64,000 bases of DNA. Origin: Deltaproteobacteria bacterium (GTDB taxonomy: Bacteria > Desulfobacterota > GWC2-55-46 > JADFVP01). The stretch is taken from positions 62,001-126,000 of the forward strand of contig JAJCZH010000002.1 of the NCBI GenBank assembly GCA_029262515.1, written 5' to 3'. The notes below the pieces were generated by a model, which was not told the DNA's origin, searched no databases, and saw only the letters and a list, made by a program, of their open reading frames with translations. Positions 1 through 9,669 of the stretch are shown in pieces (within the stretch, counting starts at the first letter, position 1; every line of letters begins with the position of its first letter). The translations under genes and the position numbers were made by a program.

Positions 1-2802
1 AATATTGAATCGTCCCGCGCTCTCTTTGGCTATTTCGCTCTCCATGCGAGAGCGTATTCTAAGCATCTCTTTTATTTGTTTTTCTGTCAAGGGCTTTGCA
101 AAGAGCCCCTGCTTTACCTTTTCGAGCACTTTCTTGCCATACTCTATATTACCGGCAACTATGCGCGCTCTTGTAATGATCTGTCTTTCCCAGATGGAGG
201 TGTCGGCAGCATGGTACTTTATAAATGCCGAATCGGTAACGGCAAGCGGTCCTGCGTTACCCGAAGGCCGCAGGCGGGTATCTACGGGAAAGACTATTCC
301 TTCGCGTGTTCTGAGCGTTAAAATGCTCAGGATGCGGGTACATAGTTTGGCGAAGTACTCGTGGTTCGATATCTCTCTTGGTCCGCTGGTGGTGAAGCGA
401 GTTCCTCTCTCTTTATTCTCTTGCTTGGGTACCGAATAGAGGAAGATTATATCGAGATCAGAACCGTAGCTCATCTCTCGTCCCCCGAACTTGCCGAGTC
501 CGAGTACCGTAAAGTATGTTTCGGGTGAAGGTTTTCCGTATAATCTGTTGAGCTCATTTGCGCCAATTCCGCAGGCGACTTCCAACGCTGCTTCGGCTAT
601 AAGGGTAAGCTGTTCCGATACCTCATGAACAGTCAGGGCTCCGGAGATATCGTTGAGGCCGATACGGAAGAGTTCCTGGTTTCGTAACCGGCGCAGGGTA
701 TCGAGTTGTTCCTCATAGTCGATTTCTCTATTTAGCACGCTTTCAGTAAAGAGTGTATCGAGCTCTTCTTTGCTTTTTTTAGGTATAGAGATCTCATCGG
801 AGAGAAGTATATCGAGGTTTTCCGGATGTTCAACCAGGCTCGATGACAGGAACTCGCTTGTTCCGAAGAGCCGTATCAGCTCTATAAGCACGCGGGGGTT
901 CTCTGCGAGCAGAGAGTAATAAGCGGTGCGGGCGCCGACTACGGATAAAAAGCGTTCCAGGTTCTTTAGCGCACGGTTCGGTTCGGGACTCTTTGAGGCA
1001 AGTTCCAGGAAGCGTGGACCGAGTCTTTCCAAAAGCAGGAGTGAGCGCGAACCGAGCCGTTTGCTACCCGGCCCCTTTTTTAAAAGTGCGAGACTTTTAA
1101 GGGCCATTTCCGGATCCGGGAAACCGAGGTTGAGAAGCTGTTCGGTCGCCTCGGTTTCATCGAGGTCTCCCGCAAAGAGGAGCTGTATCTCTTCAGGTAC
1201 CTTCATCGCCTCCTTTTCCGACTTGTAGAAGAGGGATTTATAAACAGCGTGAACCTCTGAGGTAACCGTACGATACTTCTTCCAGAAGGCTTCATGGTCC
1301 GAGACCTCAGGCGTATCACTAAAACCCATCATGCGAGAAAGCCGGATAAGTTCGGGCCTGGAGGCAGGTATGGCCTGGGTCTGTCTCCCTTCGACTATCT
1401 GAATTCTGTGCTCCAGGTTTCTGAGAAAAATATAACCGTCGGTAAGGGTCGCGGCCTCTATCTCTTTTATATATCCGTTATTGAGCAGCGAACCTATGGT
1501 TTCGAGCGTAGAGCGAGAGCGAACCGACAGGTTCTTGCCGGCATGTATAAGTTGAAGCGCCTGGCAGAAGAACTCTATCTCGCGTATTCCTCCGGTGCCG
1601 AGTTTTACATCGATAGTGTTGAGGTTTCTTCTCAGCAGGCTGAGGTCGATCTTCTCCTTCATGGTCTTTATCTCTTCTATAGCCGTAAAGTCGAGATACT
1701 TTCTAAAGACAAAGGGACGAACGGTCTGGAGAAAAGCCTCTCCGAGTTTTTTGCTGCCGGCAACAGGGCGCGCTTTTATCATTGCCGCCCTCTCCCAGCT
1801 CTGCCCCCATGTTTCATAGTAGACCTCGAGGCTATGAAGAGAGTTTGCCATCGGTCCGCCCCGGCCTTCGGGCCTGAGGTCGAGGTCTACCCTGAAGACG
1901 AAACCGTCTTCGGTAACGTTTGAGAGAAGTTTGGATACATAGGTCGAGAGTTTTACAAAGTAGTCGTGCAGCCCGATTCTGCTCTTTTCCTTGACCCTTT
2001 TTCGCTCCTCTTCGGTGCCTTCTTCAGCCACTATGCCGGTTGTCTCTCCGGAGTCGGATGAGTAGACGAAGAGTATGTCGATATCCGAGGAGAAGTTTAG
2101 CTCCCTTCCGCCGAGTTTTCCGAGCCCGATGACCGTGACCTCCGCCTCGCGCTCTTCGTTACTATTTTCCGTATCGACCGGGGTACCGTATCTGAGGCGC
2201 AGGCTCTTGGATGCAAAACAGAGTGCGGCTTCTAAAGAGACGGAGGCGAGGTCCGAAAGTTCTCGTGTCAGTTCCTGTACCGTACAGAGGCCGAGCAGGT
2301 CCCGCGCACCGAGGCGCAGGTACTCTTTATTTCTATAAACCCTGAGAGCTTTTTCGAAGGCCTCCTGCGTGTCGCATTCTTTCGTCTCTGTCAATACTTC
2401 CGTTAGGTACTCTTCATACTCTTTGCTTCTGTTTAACCTGCCCTCTATCAACAGTTCCGTGAGCGAGCTCTCGTACTTTTTTAAGAAGTTCGAGAGCTGT
2501 AATGAAGAGCCTGCTATGGTAACCAGCCTTGCGGTGTTCTTGTCATCTTCGATAAGTTTGTTGATAACGGCTTCACCGGAGGCGCTGGCAATAGACTCGA
2601 GGTTGTTGAGTGCGCCGTCGGGTGACGGAGCCCCGGAGGCGCACTCTATAATAGAGTCGATCTGTAAAGCGAAGGGAGTTTTGGCAAGCAGAGTCAGGTT
2701 TTTAAGCGCCCCTTTCGGTTCTTGAAAACCTCTGGAGTCGAGTATATTAAGGGCTTTATCTACGTCGAGCTTGAAGATTTCGGAAGATTTATTATTATTC
2801 AT
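1..2802 (-). CDS. glnE: Bifunctional glutamine synthetase adenylyltransferase/deadenylase (3' end outside window)
   Basis: Adds and removes AMP on glutamine synthetase in response to nitrogen status signalled by PII; cytoplasmic. 934 residues are in view and the frame is open to the window edge, so only a short C-terminus is missing. Both nucleotidyltransferase halves are visible: GLGKLGGRE at about residues 226-234 followed by SSDIDILFVYSSD, and GLGKFGGR at about 768-775 followed by SDLDIIFLYS. The paired Asp residues are the metal ligands. Between them lies the typical YIFLRNLEHRIQ segment (near 1440-1381). The last visible part, RSRMESEIAKESAGRFNI, is the usual C-terminal domain. The start is the ATG at 2800-2802 (MNNNKSSEIFKLD); no convincing Shine-Dalgarno is seen. 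No frameshift was found at four points checked. Confidence 0.95.
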   Translation of the reverse strand, partial: MNNNKSSEIFKLDVDKALNILDSRGFQEPKGALKNLTLLAKTPFALQIDSIIECASGAPSPDGALNNLESIASASGEAVINKLIEDDKNTARLVTIAGSSLQLSNFLKKYESSLTELLIEGRLNRSKEYEEYLTEVLTETKECDTQEAFEKALRVYRNKEYLRLGARDLLGLCTVQELTRELSDLASVSLEAALCFASKSLRLRYGTPVDTENSNEEREAEVTVIGLGKLGGRELNFSSDIDILFVYSSDSGETTGIVAEEGTEEERKRVKEKSRIGLHDYFVKLSTYVSKLLSNVTEDGFVFRVDLDLRPEGRGGPMANSLHSLEVYYETWGQSWERAAMIKARPVAGSKKLGEAFLQTVRPFVFRKYLDFTAIEEIKTMKEKIDLSLLRRNLNTIDVKLGTGGIREIEFFCQALQLIHAGKNLSVRSRSTLETIGSLLNNGYIKEIEAATLTDGYIFLRNLEHRIQIVEGRQTQAIPASRPELIRLSRMMGFSDTPEVSDHEAFWKKYRTVTSEVHAVYKSLFYKSEKEAMKVPEEIQLLFAGDLDETEATEQLLNLGFPDPEMALKSLALLKKGPGSKRLGSRSLLLLERLGPRFLELASKSPEPNRALKNLERFLSVVGARTAYYSLLAENPRVLIELIRLFGTSEFLSSSLVEHPENLDILLSDEISIPKKSKEELDTLFTESVLNREIDYEEQLDTLRRLRNQELFRIGLNDISGALTVHEVSEQLTLIAEAALEVACGIGANELNRLYGKPSPETYFTVLGLGKFGGREMSYGSDLDIIFLYSVPKQENKERGTRFTTSGPREISNHEYFAKLCTRILSILTLRTREGIVFPVDTRLRPSGNAGPLAVTDSAFIKYHAADTSIWERQIITRARIVAGNIEYGKKVLEKVKQGLFAKPLTEKQIKEMLRIRSRMESEIAKESAGRFNI

Positions 2803-2932
2803 AACAGAAACATATTCGTATATTTGGGAAAAAAAGGCAAACGGTAAGTAAGAGCATCCGGTTGTGGCAGGGCAGGTTCTCTTTTTAAGGTAGGGCTATT
2901 ATTGTCTGGGCGGTATATAGGGGAGTTTGCTA

Positions 2933-2958
2933 GTGACCGGCCAAGGTAGGCCGGTCAC
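2933..2958 (-). terminator. Perfect 10-bp hairpin at the end of the lipoprotein gene
   Basis: GTGACCGGCC and GGCCGGTCAC flank a 6-base loop, and the lipoprotein stop codon lies inside the stem. There is no uridine tract after it, so a classical rho-independent terminator is not certain. It could equally protect the mRNA 3' end. Confidence 0.4.
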
Positions 2959-3425
2959 AGCTCAGAGAGCTTCTGTACTTTTCCGGCTTCTAAAATTACC
3001 TCTTTTGTTCTTTTGTTCCAGCCGTAGCGATCCATTTTAGCGACACTATGGGAGAGTACAAGTCCGTCTAGATCTTTAACGTAGGCATTGCCGTTATTGT
3101 TGAGGGTGTAACCTCTCTTTTTCATTGAGATAGCGAGGTCCCGCCAAGCGTCCGACTCGCCGTAGACCTTATAGGTAATCGTATGCGCACCCGGTTCTAA
3201 AAAAATATTTTCAAGGCCGTAGAAGGATTCTGTAATTACTGCTACATCTGTATCTATTTTCAGGTAGTTTATGCGCAGGTCAAGCTCCAGTTCTGCAAGG
3301 TTTTCGACCGGTTGCCCCTCCAGTGTTGCCGGAATATACTGCGGTCCCGCAGCGCAGCCGCCGGTAATAAGCAGAAGCGTAAAGGTAAAAAGAAGATATG
3401 TTCTTTTAATACAGCTCCGGTTCAT
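2955..3425 (-). CDS. Small predicted outer-membrane lipoprotein, unknown function
   Basis: 156 residues. The N-terminus MNRSCIKRTYLLFTFTLLLI is a signal peptide, followed by TGGCAAG, a near-canonical lipobox with the Cys as lipidation site. The mature part has no family I recognise; it contains a beta-rich stretch (ENIFLEPGAHTITYKVYG) of the kind seen in small periplasmic lipoproteins. The start chosen is the ATG at 3423-3425 because AGGAG lies 7 bases upstream; the longer open frame from 3449 has no ribosome binding site and would bury the signal peptide. It is transcribed divergently from clpB and convergently with nothing. Confidence 0.7.
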   Translation of the reverse strand: MNRSCIKRTYLLFTFTLLLITGGCAAGPQYIPATLEGQPVENLAELELDLRINYLKIDTDVAVITESFYGLENIFLEPGAHTITYKVYGESDAWRDLAISMKKRGYTLNNNGNAYVKDLDGLVLSHSVAKMDRYGWNKRTKEVILEAGKVQKLSEL

Positions 3426-3575
3426 ACTGCTCCTAGGCGTTAAACCCAAACGTTATCTATCATTGATTTTATATGTTAAGTATAGATCCAACTGGCATTA
3501 CTGTCAAACACTCTTGTGTATCAAAACAGGTTGTGGAGAACCCGCAGGCCGTACGCTCCTCACGGCTTCGTTCGC

Positions 3576-3604
3576 TTGACAATTCGTGCTCTGAACCATA
3601 AATT
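3576..3604 (+). promoter_or_regulatory. Predicted promoter of clpB (TTGACA-N17-TAAATT)
   Basis: A perfect -35 hexamer TTGACA (3576-3581) is separated by 17 bases from TAAATT (3599-3604, 4 of 6 matches). The surrounding GCTTGACAA and AACCATAAA also faintly resemble a sigma-32 promoter, which would fit a heat-shock gene. The same GCTTGACAA start recurs before hsp20. No CIRCE element is present. Confidence 0.45.
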
Positions 3605-3650
3605 AATTAATAGTAGCACGAGTATACTTTAACTCTTATGAGGTACTATT

Positions 3651-6281
3651 ATGCGACTCAACAGGTTTACCATAAAATCGCAAGAGGCAATAGCCGGGGC
3701 CGAGACCAGGGCCGGGGTGGCTTCCCAGCAGGAGGTCGGTATTGCGCACCTTCTTCTGGAGTTGATAGAGCAGACCGGCGGTACGGTGCGGCCGATACTC
3801 GAACGGATCGGGGCGAATATCGGAGTTATAAAAAGAGGGCTTACAGAAGAGGTTAGCAGGCTGCCGAGGGTCGAGGGAGCGGTTGGTGCGCAGTACATGT
3901 CCTCTGAGCTGAATATGGTTCTGCAAGACTCGCTCAAAGTCGCGGCCGACCTGAAGGACGACTTTGTCTCTACAGAGCATCTTCTTATAGCGGCTTTATC
4001 TTTAACAGACAAGGTAACGGCCAGGGATTCTGTAGCTGCGAAAGTAATGGTTGCCGAGGGGGTAACAGTCGAGGCGGTTTTACAGGCGCTTACATCCATA
4101 AGGGGAACAGAGAGGGTAACGGACCAGAATCCCGAAGAGAAGTATCAGGCGATTGAGAAGTACACAATAGACCTTGTCGCCTGTGCGAGGGCCGAAAAGC
4201 TCGACCCTGTTATCGGGCGCGATTCTGAGGTACGTCGCGTGATTCAGGTCCTTTCGAGGCGCACCAAGAACAATCCCGTGCTGATAGGCGAGGCGGGTGT
4301 CGGCAAGACCGCCATAGTCGAAGGGCTTGCACAGAGGATACTTGCGGGCGATGTGCCCGAAGGGCTTAAGGACAAGAAATTACTTTCGCTCGACCTCGGC
4401 GCCCTGATCGCCGGGGCGAAGTACCGCGGAGAGTTTGAGGACAGGCTCAAGGCGCTCTTGGGTGAGATAACCGAGACCGAGGGCGACGTAGTACTCTTTA
4501 TCGACGAACTCCATACTCTTGTCGGGGCCGGGGCGGCAGAAGGCGCCCTCGATGCTTCCAACATGTTGAAACCGGCACTGGCGCGAGGCGTACTACGGTG
4601 CGTTGGCGCAACAACGCTTGACGAGTATAGAAAGCATATAGAGAAGGATGCGGCGCTGGAGCGGAGGTTTCAGCCTGTTTTAGTCGCAGAGCCTACGCTC
4701 GAGTATACGATTGCGATACTGAGAGGTTTGAAGGAGAAGTATGAAGTGCATCACGGTATACGGATTTCGGACGCAGCTATAGTTACGGCTGCGACCTTAT
4801 CGAACCGTTATATAACGGACCGGTTTCTGCCCGATAAAGCAATAGACCTTATTGACGAGGCGTCGAGTCGGCTGAGAATAGAGATAGACTCGATGCCGAC
4901 GGAGATAGACGTGGTTGCCCGGCGCATTATTCAGCTCGAAATAGAGCGCGAGGCTCTCGGCAAAGAGACTGATAAGAGTTCGGTTGAGCGGTTGGAAAAG
5001 ATCGATAGCGAATTAAAAGAGATAAAAGCAAAACAAGAGAAGTTGAAACTACACTGGAGTGCGGAAAAAGAGGTGATAGGTTCAATTCGTTCTATCAAGA
5101 AGGAAGTAGAGGATGTAAAAGCCCGGGCCGTACGTGCAGAGCGCGATGGGGATCTTGCGTGCGCGGCAGAGCTGAAGTACGGTCGTCTGGGAGAACTGGA
5201 AAAAGAGTTGGCTGTTGAGCAGAAGAGGCTGGCCGAAAACCAGCAGCACAAGCGCATGCTTAAAGAAGAGGTTGATAGCGAAGATATTGCAGAGATAGTC
5301 TCTAATTGGACCGGTATACCGGTAACCCGGATGATGGAGGGTGAAAAGGATAAGTTGTTAAGAATGGAAAGCGAGCTTGGTAAACGGGTCGTTGGGCAGG
5401 ATGCTGCCCTGCGTGCGGTTTCTGGTGCGATAAGGAGGGCGCGCGCAGGTATATCGGAGCCAGATCGCCCGGTAGGCACCTTTATATTCCTGGGTCCCAC
5501 GGGGGTCGGTAAGACCGAGACCGCACGAGCGCTGGCGGATTTTCTTTTCGACGATGAGCGCGCTATGGTTCGTATCGACATGAGCGAATTTATGGAGAAG
5601 CACTCTGTCGCTCGATTGATAGGCGCACCTCCGGGTTATGTCGGTTACGAAGAGGGGGGTTATCTTACCGAAGCCGTTAGGCGCAGACCCTACTCCGTTA
5701 TTCTTTTTGACGAGACGGAGAAGGCGCACCCCGAGGTCTTTAACCTTCTGCTGCAGGTCCTGGACGACGGGCGCCTTACCGACGGACAGGGCAGGACAGT
5801 GGACTTTACCAACACGGTAATCATTTTAACCTCTAATGTCGGAAGCGACCATATAACCGAGCTTGGTGAACGGGATTTCGAAGAGATAACTCGACGCGTT
5901 ACCGAAACCTTGCGCGCTACCTTTAAGCCTGAGTTTCTTAACAGGATAGATGAAACGGTTATCTTTCATCCCCTCGGAAAAGAGGCGATTGAAGGGGTTC
6001 TCAATATCCAGCTCGCACGGCTCAAAGCGAGACTCGCCGGGCGTGGGCTAGGTCTTGAGCTGACACCTGAGGCCAAAGCACACCTCTCGAAAAAGGGTTA
6101 CGATCCTGTTTACGGTGCGCGTACGCTCAAAAGAGTTATACAAAAAGAGCTGAGCGATTCCCTTGCCACGACTCTTTTGGAGGGAGGGTATGAAGAGGGA
6201 GCTACGGTGGTAGTCGGTCTAATTGGCGAAAAGCTTACTTTTTCAAGAGACGAATCAAAGGGAAAGCCCGAGAAGGCTTGA
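3651..6281 (+). CDS. clpB: ATP-dependent protein disaggregase ClpB
   Basis: 876 residues, close to the usual 850-870. Cytoplasmic AAA+ hexamer that extracts polypeptides from aggregates together with DnaK. Order of domains: Clp N-domain repeats (about 1-145); first AAA+ module with Walker A GEAGVGKT (213-220), Walker B VVLFIDE (about 280-286) and the [15 protein letters not shown] sensor region; a middle coiled coil (about 410-530) that distinguishes ClpB from ClpA; second AAA+ module with Walker A GPTGVGKT (615-622), the pore motif GYVGYEEGG and Walker B VILFDE. The start ATG at 3651 has GAGGT 7 bases upstream. hsp20 follows 80 bases later with its own promoter. Walker B here reads [11 protein letters not shown] rather than the commoner DEIEKAHPDVF, a conservative change. 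Confidence 0.97.
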   Translation: MRLNRFTIKSQEAIAGAETRAGVASQQEVGIAHLLLELIEQTGGTVRPILERIGANIGVIKRGLTEEVSRLPRVEGAVGAQYMSSELNMVLQDSLKVAADLKDDFVSTEHLLIAALSLTDKVTARDSVAAKVMVAEGVTVEAVLQALTSIRGTERVTDQNPEEKYQAIEKYTIDLVACARAEKLDPVIGRDSEVRRVIQVLSRRTKNNPVLIGEAGVGKTAIVEGLAQRILAGDVPEGLKDKKLLSLDLGALIAGAKYRGEFEDRLKALLGEITETEGDVVLFIDELHTLVGAGAAEGALDASNMLKPALARGVLRCVGATTLDEYRKHIEKDAALERRFQPVLVAEPTLEYTIAILRGLKEKYEVHHGIRISDAAIVTAATLSNRYITDRFLPDKAIDLIDEASSRLRIEIDSMPTEIDVVARRIIQLEIEREALGKETDKSSVERLEKIDSELKEIKAKQEKLKLHWSAEKEVIGSIRSIKKEVEDVKARAVRAERDGDLACAAELKYGRLGELEKELAVEQKRLAENQQHKRMLKEEVDSEDIAEIVSNWTGIPVTRMMEGEKDKLLRMESELGKRVVGQDAALRAVSGAIRRARAGISEPDRPVGTFIFLGPTGVGKTETARALADFLFDDERAMVRIDMSEFMEKHSVARLIGAPPGYVGYEEGGYLTEAVRRRPYSVILFDETEKAHPEVFNLLLQVLDDGRLTDGQGRTVDFTNTVIILTSNVGSDHITELGERDFEEITRRVTETLRATFKPEFLNRIDETVIFHPLGKEAIEGVLNIQLARLKARLAGRGLGLELTPEAKAHLSKKGYDPVYGARTLKRVIQKELSDSLATTLLEGGYEEGATVVVGLIGEKLTFSRDESKGKPEKA

Positions 6282-6306
6282 CAAAGCCCCTGTTTTTAAA
6301 TACATT
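6278..6306 (+). promoter_or_regulatory. Predicted promoter of hsp20, overlapping the clpB stop codon
   Basis: TTGACA (6278-6283) overlaps the clpB TGA stop; 17 bases later comes TACATT (6301-6306). The -35 element and its flanks (GCTTGACAA) match those upstream of clpB, suggesting shared control. Confidence 0.45.
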
Positions 6307-6360
6307 ATAGAGGTTGAATAAGTTAATAAAAATGAGACATATAGAGGTGGAGGTACTGTT

Positions 6361-6807
6361 TTGGCCCTTGTGAGGTGGGACCCGTTTAAAGATTTAATCT
6401 GTCTTCAGGAACGGATGAGCCGTATCTTCGATGAGGCGTTAATGCAGTACGAAGGTCTCAACGGCCTCGCGAGCGGGGCATGGCTTCCTCCTGTTGATAT
6501 TTACGAGACCGAGGATAAGATTGTTTTAAAGGCGGAGTTGCCCGGAATAGATATCAAAGACGTTGCCATAGAGGTTGACGAGAGTGTTATAACGCTAAAA
6601 GGTGAACGACGGTTTGTCAAAAACCTCTCCGAAGAGAATTATCATCGCATGGAGCGTTTTTACGGAACTTTCCAAAGAGAGTTTAGTCTTCCGCAGGTTG
6701 TGCAGAAGGATTCTATCAAGGCAAATTTTCTAGACGGTGTTTTAGAGATAACGGTTCCAAAGATCGTTAAAGAGCATGAAAAGTCGGTCAAGATCAAGGT
6801 TGAGTAG
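6361..6807 (+). CDS. Small heat-shock protein, Hsp20/alpha-crystallin family
   Basis: 148 residues. ATP-independent holdase that binds unfolding proteins and hands them to ClpB/DnaK; cytoplasmic oligomer. The alpha-crystallin domain runs from about residue 45 (PVDIYETEDKIVLKAELPG) to the end, with the typical ITLKGER strand and the FQREFSLP motif. The C-terminal anchor is short. It starts with TTG at 6361, supported by GGAGGT about 8 bases upstream; no ATG lies nearby. It sits directly after clpB, so the two form a heat-shock pair. Confidence 0.93.
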   Translation: MALVRWDPFKDLICLQERMSRIFDEALMQYEGLNGLASGAWLPPVDIYETEDKIVLKAELPGIDIKDVAIEVDESVITLKGERRFVKNLSEENYHRMERFYGTFQREFSLPQVVQKDSIKANFLDGVLEITVPKIVKEHEKSVKIKVE

Positions 6808-6902
6808 TTTGCCGGTTTCGGCTCTTGAAAGCTCGGTTCGGGCGCAAACAAATCTAAAAACAGTTCATACTTCTATCTCTCTTGCCAATGGTATTTCGAC
6901 CA

Positions 6903-6927
6903 AAGGCCTGCTCAACTCGCAGGCCTT
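6903..6927. terminator. Hairpin after hsp20 (9-bp stem)
   Basis: AAGGCCTGC and GCAGGCCTT flank a 7-base loop, about 95 bases after the hsp20 stop. No T-run follows, so it may be a weak or rho-assisted terminator. Confidence 0.35.
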
Positions 6928-7027
6928 GTGGAATTCGTTCTCTGTACGGTATTTAGGTGTAAGAGTCTGAAATGTCTATCAAATGATTGTATTGTGAAAC
7001 GCTGTAAAGAATGAGGAGTTTTATACT

Positions 7028-7333
7028 ATGACGGAAACGGCAGGCGGCAAGGAGCCTGATAATATAGATAAGAGTGAACCGGGGCTTCTGCCGGAGCTCG
7101 ATTTTTCGACCTTTATACTTTCGCTCTCAAGCTCTGTTTTGATGAATCTGGGGGTTATCGATAACCCTGTGACCAACAAGAAGGTGAAGGAGCCGGCAGT
7201 GGCAAGGCAGACTATCGACCTGATTGCTCTTCTAAAAGAAAAGACGGCCGGCAACTTAAATGATACCGAACAGCGGCTTATGGAAGACGTTTTGAAAGAG
7301 CTTCAGGCCTGGTATGTAAAAGAGACCGGTTGA
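7028..7333 (+). CDS. DUF1844 family protein
   Basis: 101 residues, matching the family length. The core LPELDFSTFILSLSSSVLMN followed by KEPAVARQTIDLIALLKEKT is the DUF1844 signature; these proteins occur widely in Desulfobacterota, Nitrospirota and relatives, and no biochemical role is known. Mostly alpha-helical, no signal peptide, so cytoplasmic. Start ATG at 7028 with GAGGAG upstream. It lies between hsp20 and degQ, so a link with protein quality control is possible but is only an inference from position. Confidence 0.85.
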   Translation: MTETAGGKEPDNIDKSEPGLLPELDFSTFILSLSSSVLMNLGVIDNPVTNKKVKEPAVARQTIDLIALLKEKTAGNLNDTEQRLMEDVLKELQAWYVKETG

Positions 7334-7411
7334 TTATCTTTTATAATACGGAAGGGTACGATTTTTCGCTGAAAACGTTTAGGGTCAAATAAAAAATTCT
7401 GGAGTGAGCAG

Positions 7412-8911
7412 ATGGAGATAAAGAGAGACGGTTTTCAATTAAAGACTCTTATAGTAGTTGCGTTTCTGTCAATTGTTATAGGCGTAGTGCTGACCGCGCG
7501 TTTCGACCTGGCACCCGAGTCTGCAGCGCAGAGTTTCTGGAAAGACTCGACCAACGGCACGGTTATGGCTACCGTACCGGATCAGAACAACTTTGTCTCC
7601 TTAGCGCGCGAACTCTCGCCAATGGTTGTAAATATTAGTACCACACAGACCGTTTCCGACAGGCAGACGATGCCTTTTCCTGAGTTCAAGAGCCCGTTCT
7701 TTGATGATTTTTTCGGAGACGAGTTTAAGAAGTTCTTTGATAACGGCCCTGAAAGAGAGTTGAAACGCCAGAGCCTCGGTTCCGGTTTTATAATCAATAC
7801 CGAAGGGTACATTATAACCAACTACCATGTTGTTGAAAATGCCTCGGAAATAATAGTTACCCTTTCAGAGAGCAAGAAGGAGTACGTGGCAGAGGTAATC
7901 GGTAAAGACCAGAAGCTCGATATAGCCCTTGTAAAGATAGAAACGAAAGAGAAGTTGCCGGTTGCGGTTTTAGGAGATTCGGAAGCCCTTGAGGTGGGTG
8001 AATGGGTGGTTGCAATAGGTAACCCGTTCGGACTCGGCGGCACGGTAACCGCCGGAATCGTGAGCCAGAAGGGCAGGGTAATCGGAGCAGGTCCGTACGA
8101 CAACTTTATTCAGACCGACGCCTCAATCAACCCCGGTAATTCTGGCGGGCCGCTCTTCAATATGAAGGGACAGGTGGTGGGTATAAATACCGCGATAATA
8201 GCGGGAGGCCAGGGCATCGGCTTCACCATACCGGTCAATACGGTTAAGGATGTGCTGGTTCAGCTTAAGGAGCGCGGACATGTTACCCGTGGCTGGATCG
8301 GGGTCTCCATACAGTCGTTAACGCCTGAGCTTGCGAAAAGTTTCGGCCTTAAAGAGCCGAGTGGAGCGCTCATTTCATCTGTTAATATCGGAGATCCGGC
8401 AGACAAAGCCGGAATAAAGGCCGGTGATATCATAACCTCTTTTAACGGCAAGAAGATAGATGAGCTCAATGACCTTCCTAGAGTTGTCGCCTCTACAATA
8501 CCTGGCAAGAAGGTTTCAGTAAAGATTATTAGAGATGGTTCTGCGAAGAACCTTTTTGTTACCATTGGAACAAAGAAAGATGGTGAAGAGAGTGAGGTAA
8601 GCGGTAAGCAAACGGGCGACAAATCGGGTGATAAACTCGGCATGACCGTACAGCCCCTTACGTCGGAGATGGCGCGCAGGCTCGGTGTGCGCGATGCAAC
8701 AGGAGTCTTTATAAGTTATATCAAACCCGACAGTATAGCCTCGAAAGCCGGTCTTAAGCGCGGAGACGTTATAAAAGAGATCAACCGCAAGAGTATTTCC
8801 GATATAGAGAGCTACAATAATGCGATAAAGAAGGCAAAAAAAGAGATCCTCTTTCTGATAAAACGGGGACGGAGTACAGTGTATGTGGTGCTCAACCTTA
8901 ATGGTCGTTAG
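7412..8911 (+). CDS. degQ: Periplasmic serine protease of the DegP/DegQ (HtrA) family
   Basis: 499 residues. Degrades or refolds misfolded envelope proteins. An N-terminal hydrophobic segment (residues 11-29, LKTLIVVAFLSIVIGVVLT) exports it and may anchor it. The trypsin-like domain shows the full triad: His139 (ITNYHVV), Asp170 (LDIALVKI) and Ser244 (NPGNSGGPL). Two PDZ domains follow, at about 290-385 (GWIGVSIQSL) and 405-495 (LGMTVQPL). A Phe/Asp-rich LA loop sits at residues 85-115. Start ATG at 7412 with GGAG upstream. No cleaved Ala-X-Ala site is obvious. Confidence 0.95.
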   Translation: MEIKRDGFQLKTLIVVAFLSIVIGVVLTARFDLAPESAAQSFWKDSTNGTVMATVPDQNNFVSLARELSPMVVNISTTQTVSDRQTMPFPEFKSPFFDDFFGDEFKKFFDNGPERELKRQSLGSGFIINTEGYIITNYHVVENASEIIVTLSESKKEYVAEVIGKDQKLDIALVKIETKEKLPVAVLGDSEALEVGEWVVAIGNPFGLGGTVTAGIVSQKGRVIGAGPYDNFIQTDASINPGNSGGPLFNMKGQVVGINTAIIAGGQGIGFTIPVNTVKDVLVQLKERGHVTRGWIGVSIQSLTPELAKSFGLKEPSGALISSVNIGDPADKAGIKAGDIITSFNGKKIDELNDLPRVVASTIPGKKVSVKIIRDGSAKNLFVTIGTKKDGEESEVSGKQTGDKSGDKLGMTVQPLTSEMARRLGVRDATGVFISYIKPDSIASKAGLKRGDVIKEINRKSISDIESYNNAIKKAKKEILFLIKRGRSTVYVVLNLNGR

Positions 8912-8974
8912 GTTCCGGCTACCCTTTATAAGCAGATAAGAGCGGTTTAGCAGAAAGAATGGAAGGAGTGCGAA

Positions 8975-9604
8975 GTGGCTTCCTTTGTAGTCGCTCTGAC
9001 CGGGGCGAGCGGGGCTTTATACTGCTTGCGTCTAATAGGCGAGCTTTTGAGGTCAGGTGGGGAGGTTGAGCTTATCGTCTCTCCTTCGGGTTTTCTTATT
9101 CTTGCACAGGAGGTCGGGCTTAATGTTGCGGATAAAGAAGCGGCCCAGGTAGCTGAGGAGGTTCGCTCCTTTTTATCCGAGCATTACAGAGTTGAATCGA
9201 CAGAAGGCTCGCTTCATGTAACGGCCAATACCAACCTGATGAGCCGTTTTGCCAGTGGTTCCGCACGGCCGAGTGCCATGATAGTGGTGCCGTGCTCCAT
9301 GGGTACGCTTTCGAGGATAGCGCACGGTAACTCCGGCAACCTGATTGAGAGGGCTGCGGACTGCGTGTTAAAAGAGCGTGGAGAATTATTGCTGGTGCCG
9401 CGCGAGACTCCGCTCAACCAGATACACCTCGAAAATATGTTGAAGGTTTCTAGAGCCGGCGCGCATATTATTCCGGCTATGCCGGCCTTTTATACCAAAC
9501 CGGAGAGTATCGATGATATGGTCGACTTCGTGGTCGGCAGGGTGCTCGATATATTACGTATCAAGAGCACACTTTATAAGAGATGGAGCCCCGTAGAAGA
9601 GTAG
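8975..9604 (+). CDS. ubiX: Flavin prenyltransferase UbiX
   Basis: 209 residues. Joins dimethylallyl phosphate to reduced FMN to make the prenyl-FMN cofactor of UbiD-type decarboxylases (ubiquinone and related pathways). The N-terminal Rossmann motif VVALTGASGALY, the segment VVPCSMGTLSRIAHG and the C-terminal RETPLNQIHLENMLKV are the family hallmarks. The GTG start at 8975 is chosen because GGAAGGAG lies 6 bases upstream and the Rossmann strand begins right after it. No ubiD is in the window. It sits between degQ and serS on the same strand. Confidence 0.95.
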   Translation: MASFVVALTGASGALYCLRLIGELLRSGGEVELIVSPSGFLILAQEVGLNVADKEAAQVAEEVRSFLSEHYRVESTEGSLHVTANTNLMSRFASGSARPSAMIVVPCSMGTLSRIAHGNSGNLIERAADCVLKERGELLLVPRETPLNQIHLENMLKVSRAGAHIIPAMPAFYTKPESIDDMVDFVVGRVLDILRIKSTLYKRWSPVEE

Positions 9605-9669
9605 GGGGCTATTATTGCCAGTAGGTTTTATAAATCGTACCTGTTTATTAGATGATGTAGGTAAGTAGT

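Noticed and set aside
926..2725. Several plus-strand open frames of 60-210 codons
   Set aside because: They lie opposite the clearly conserved glnE frame and have no family features.
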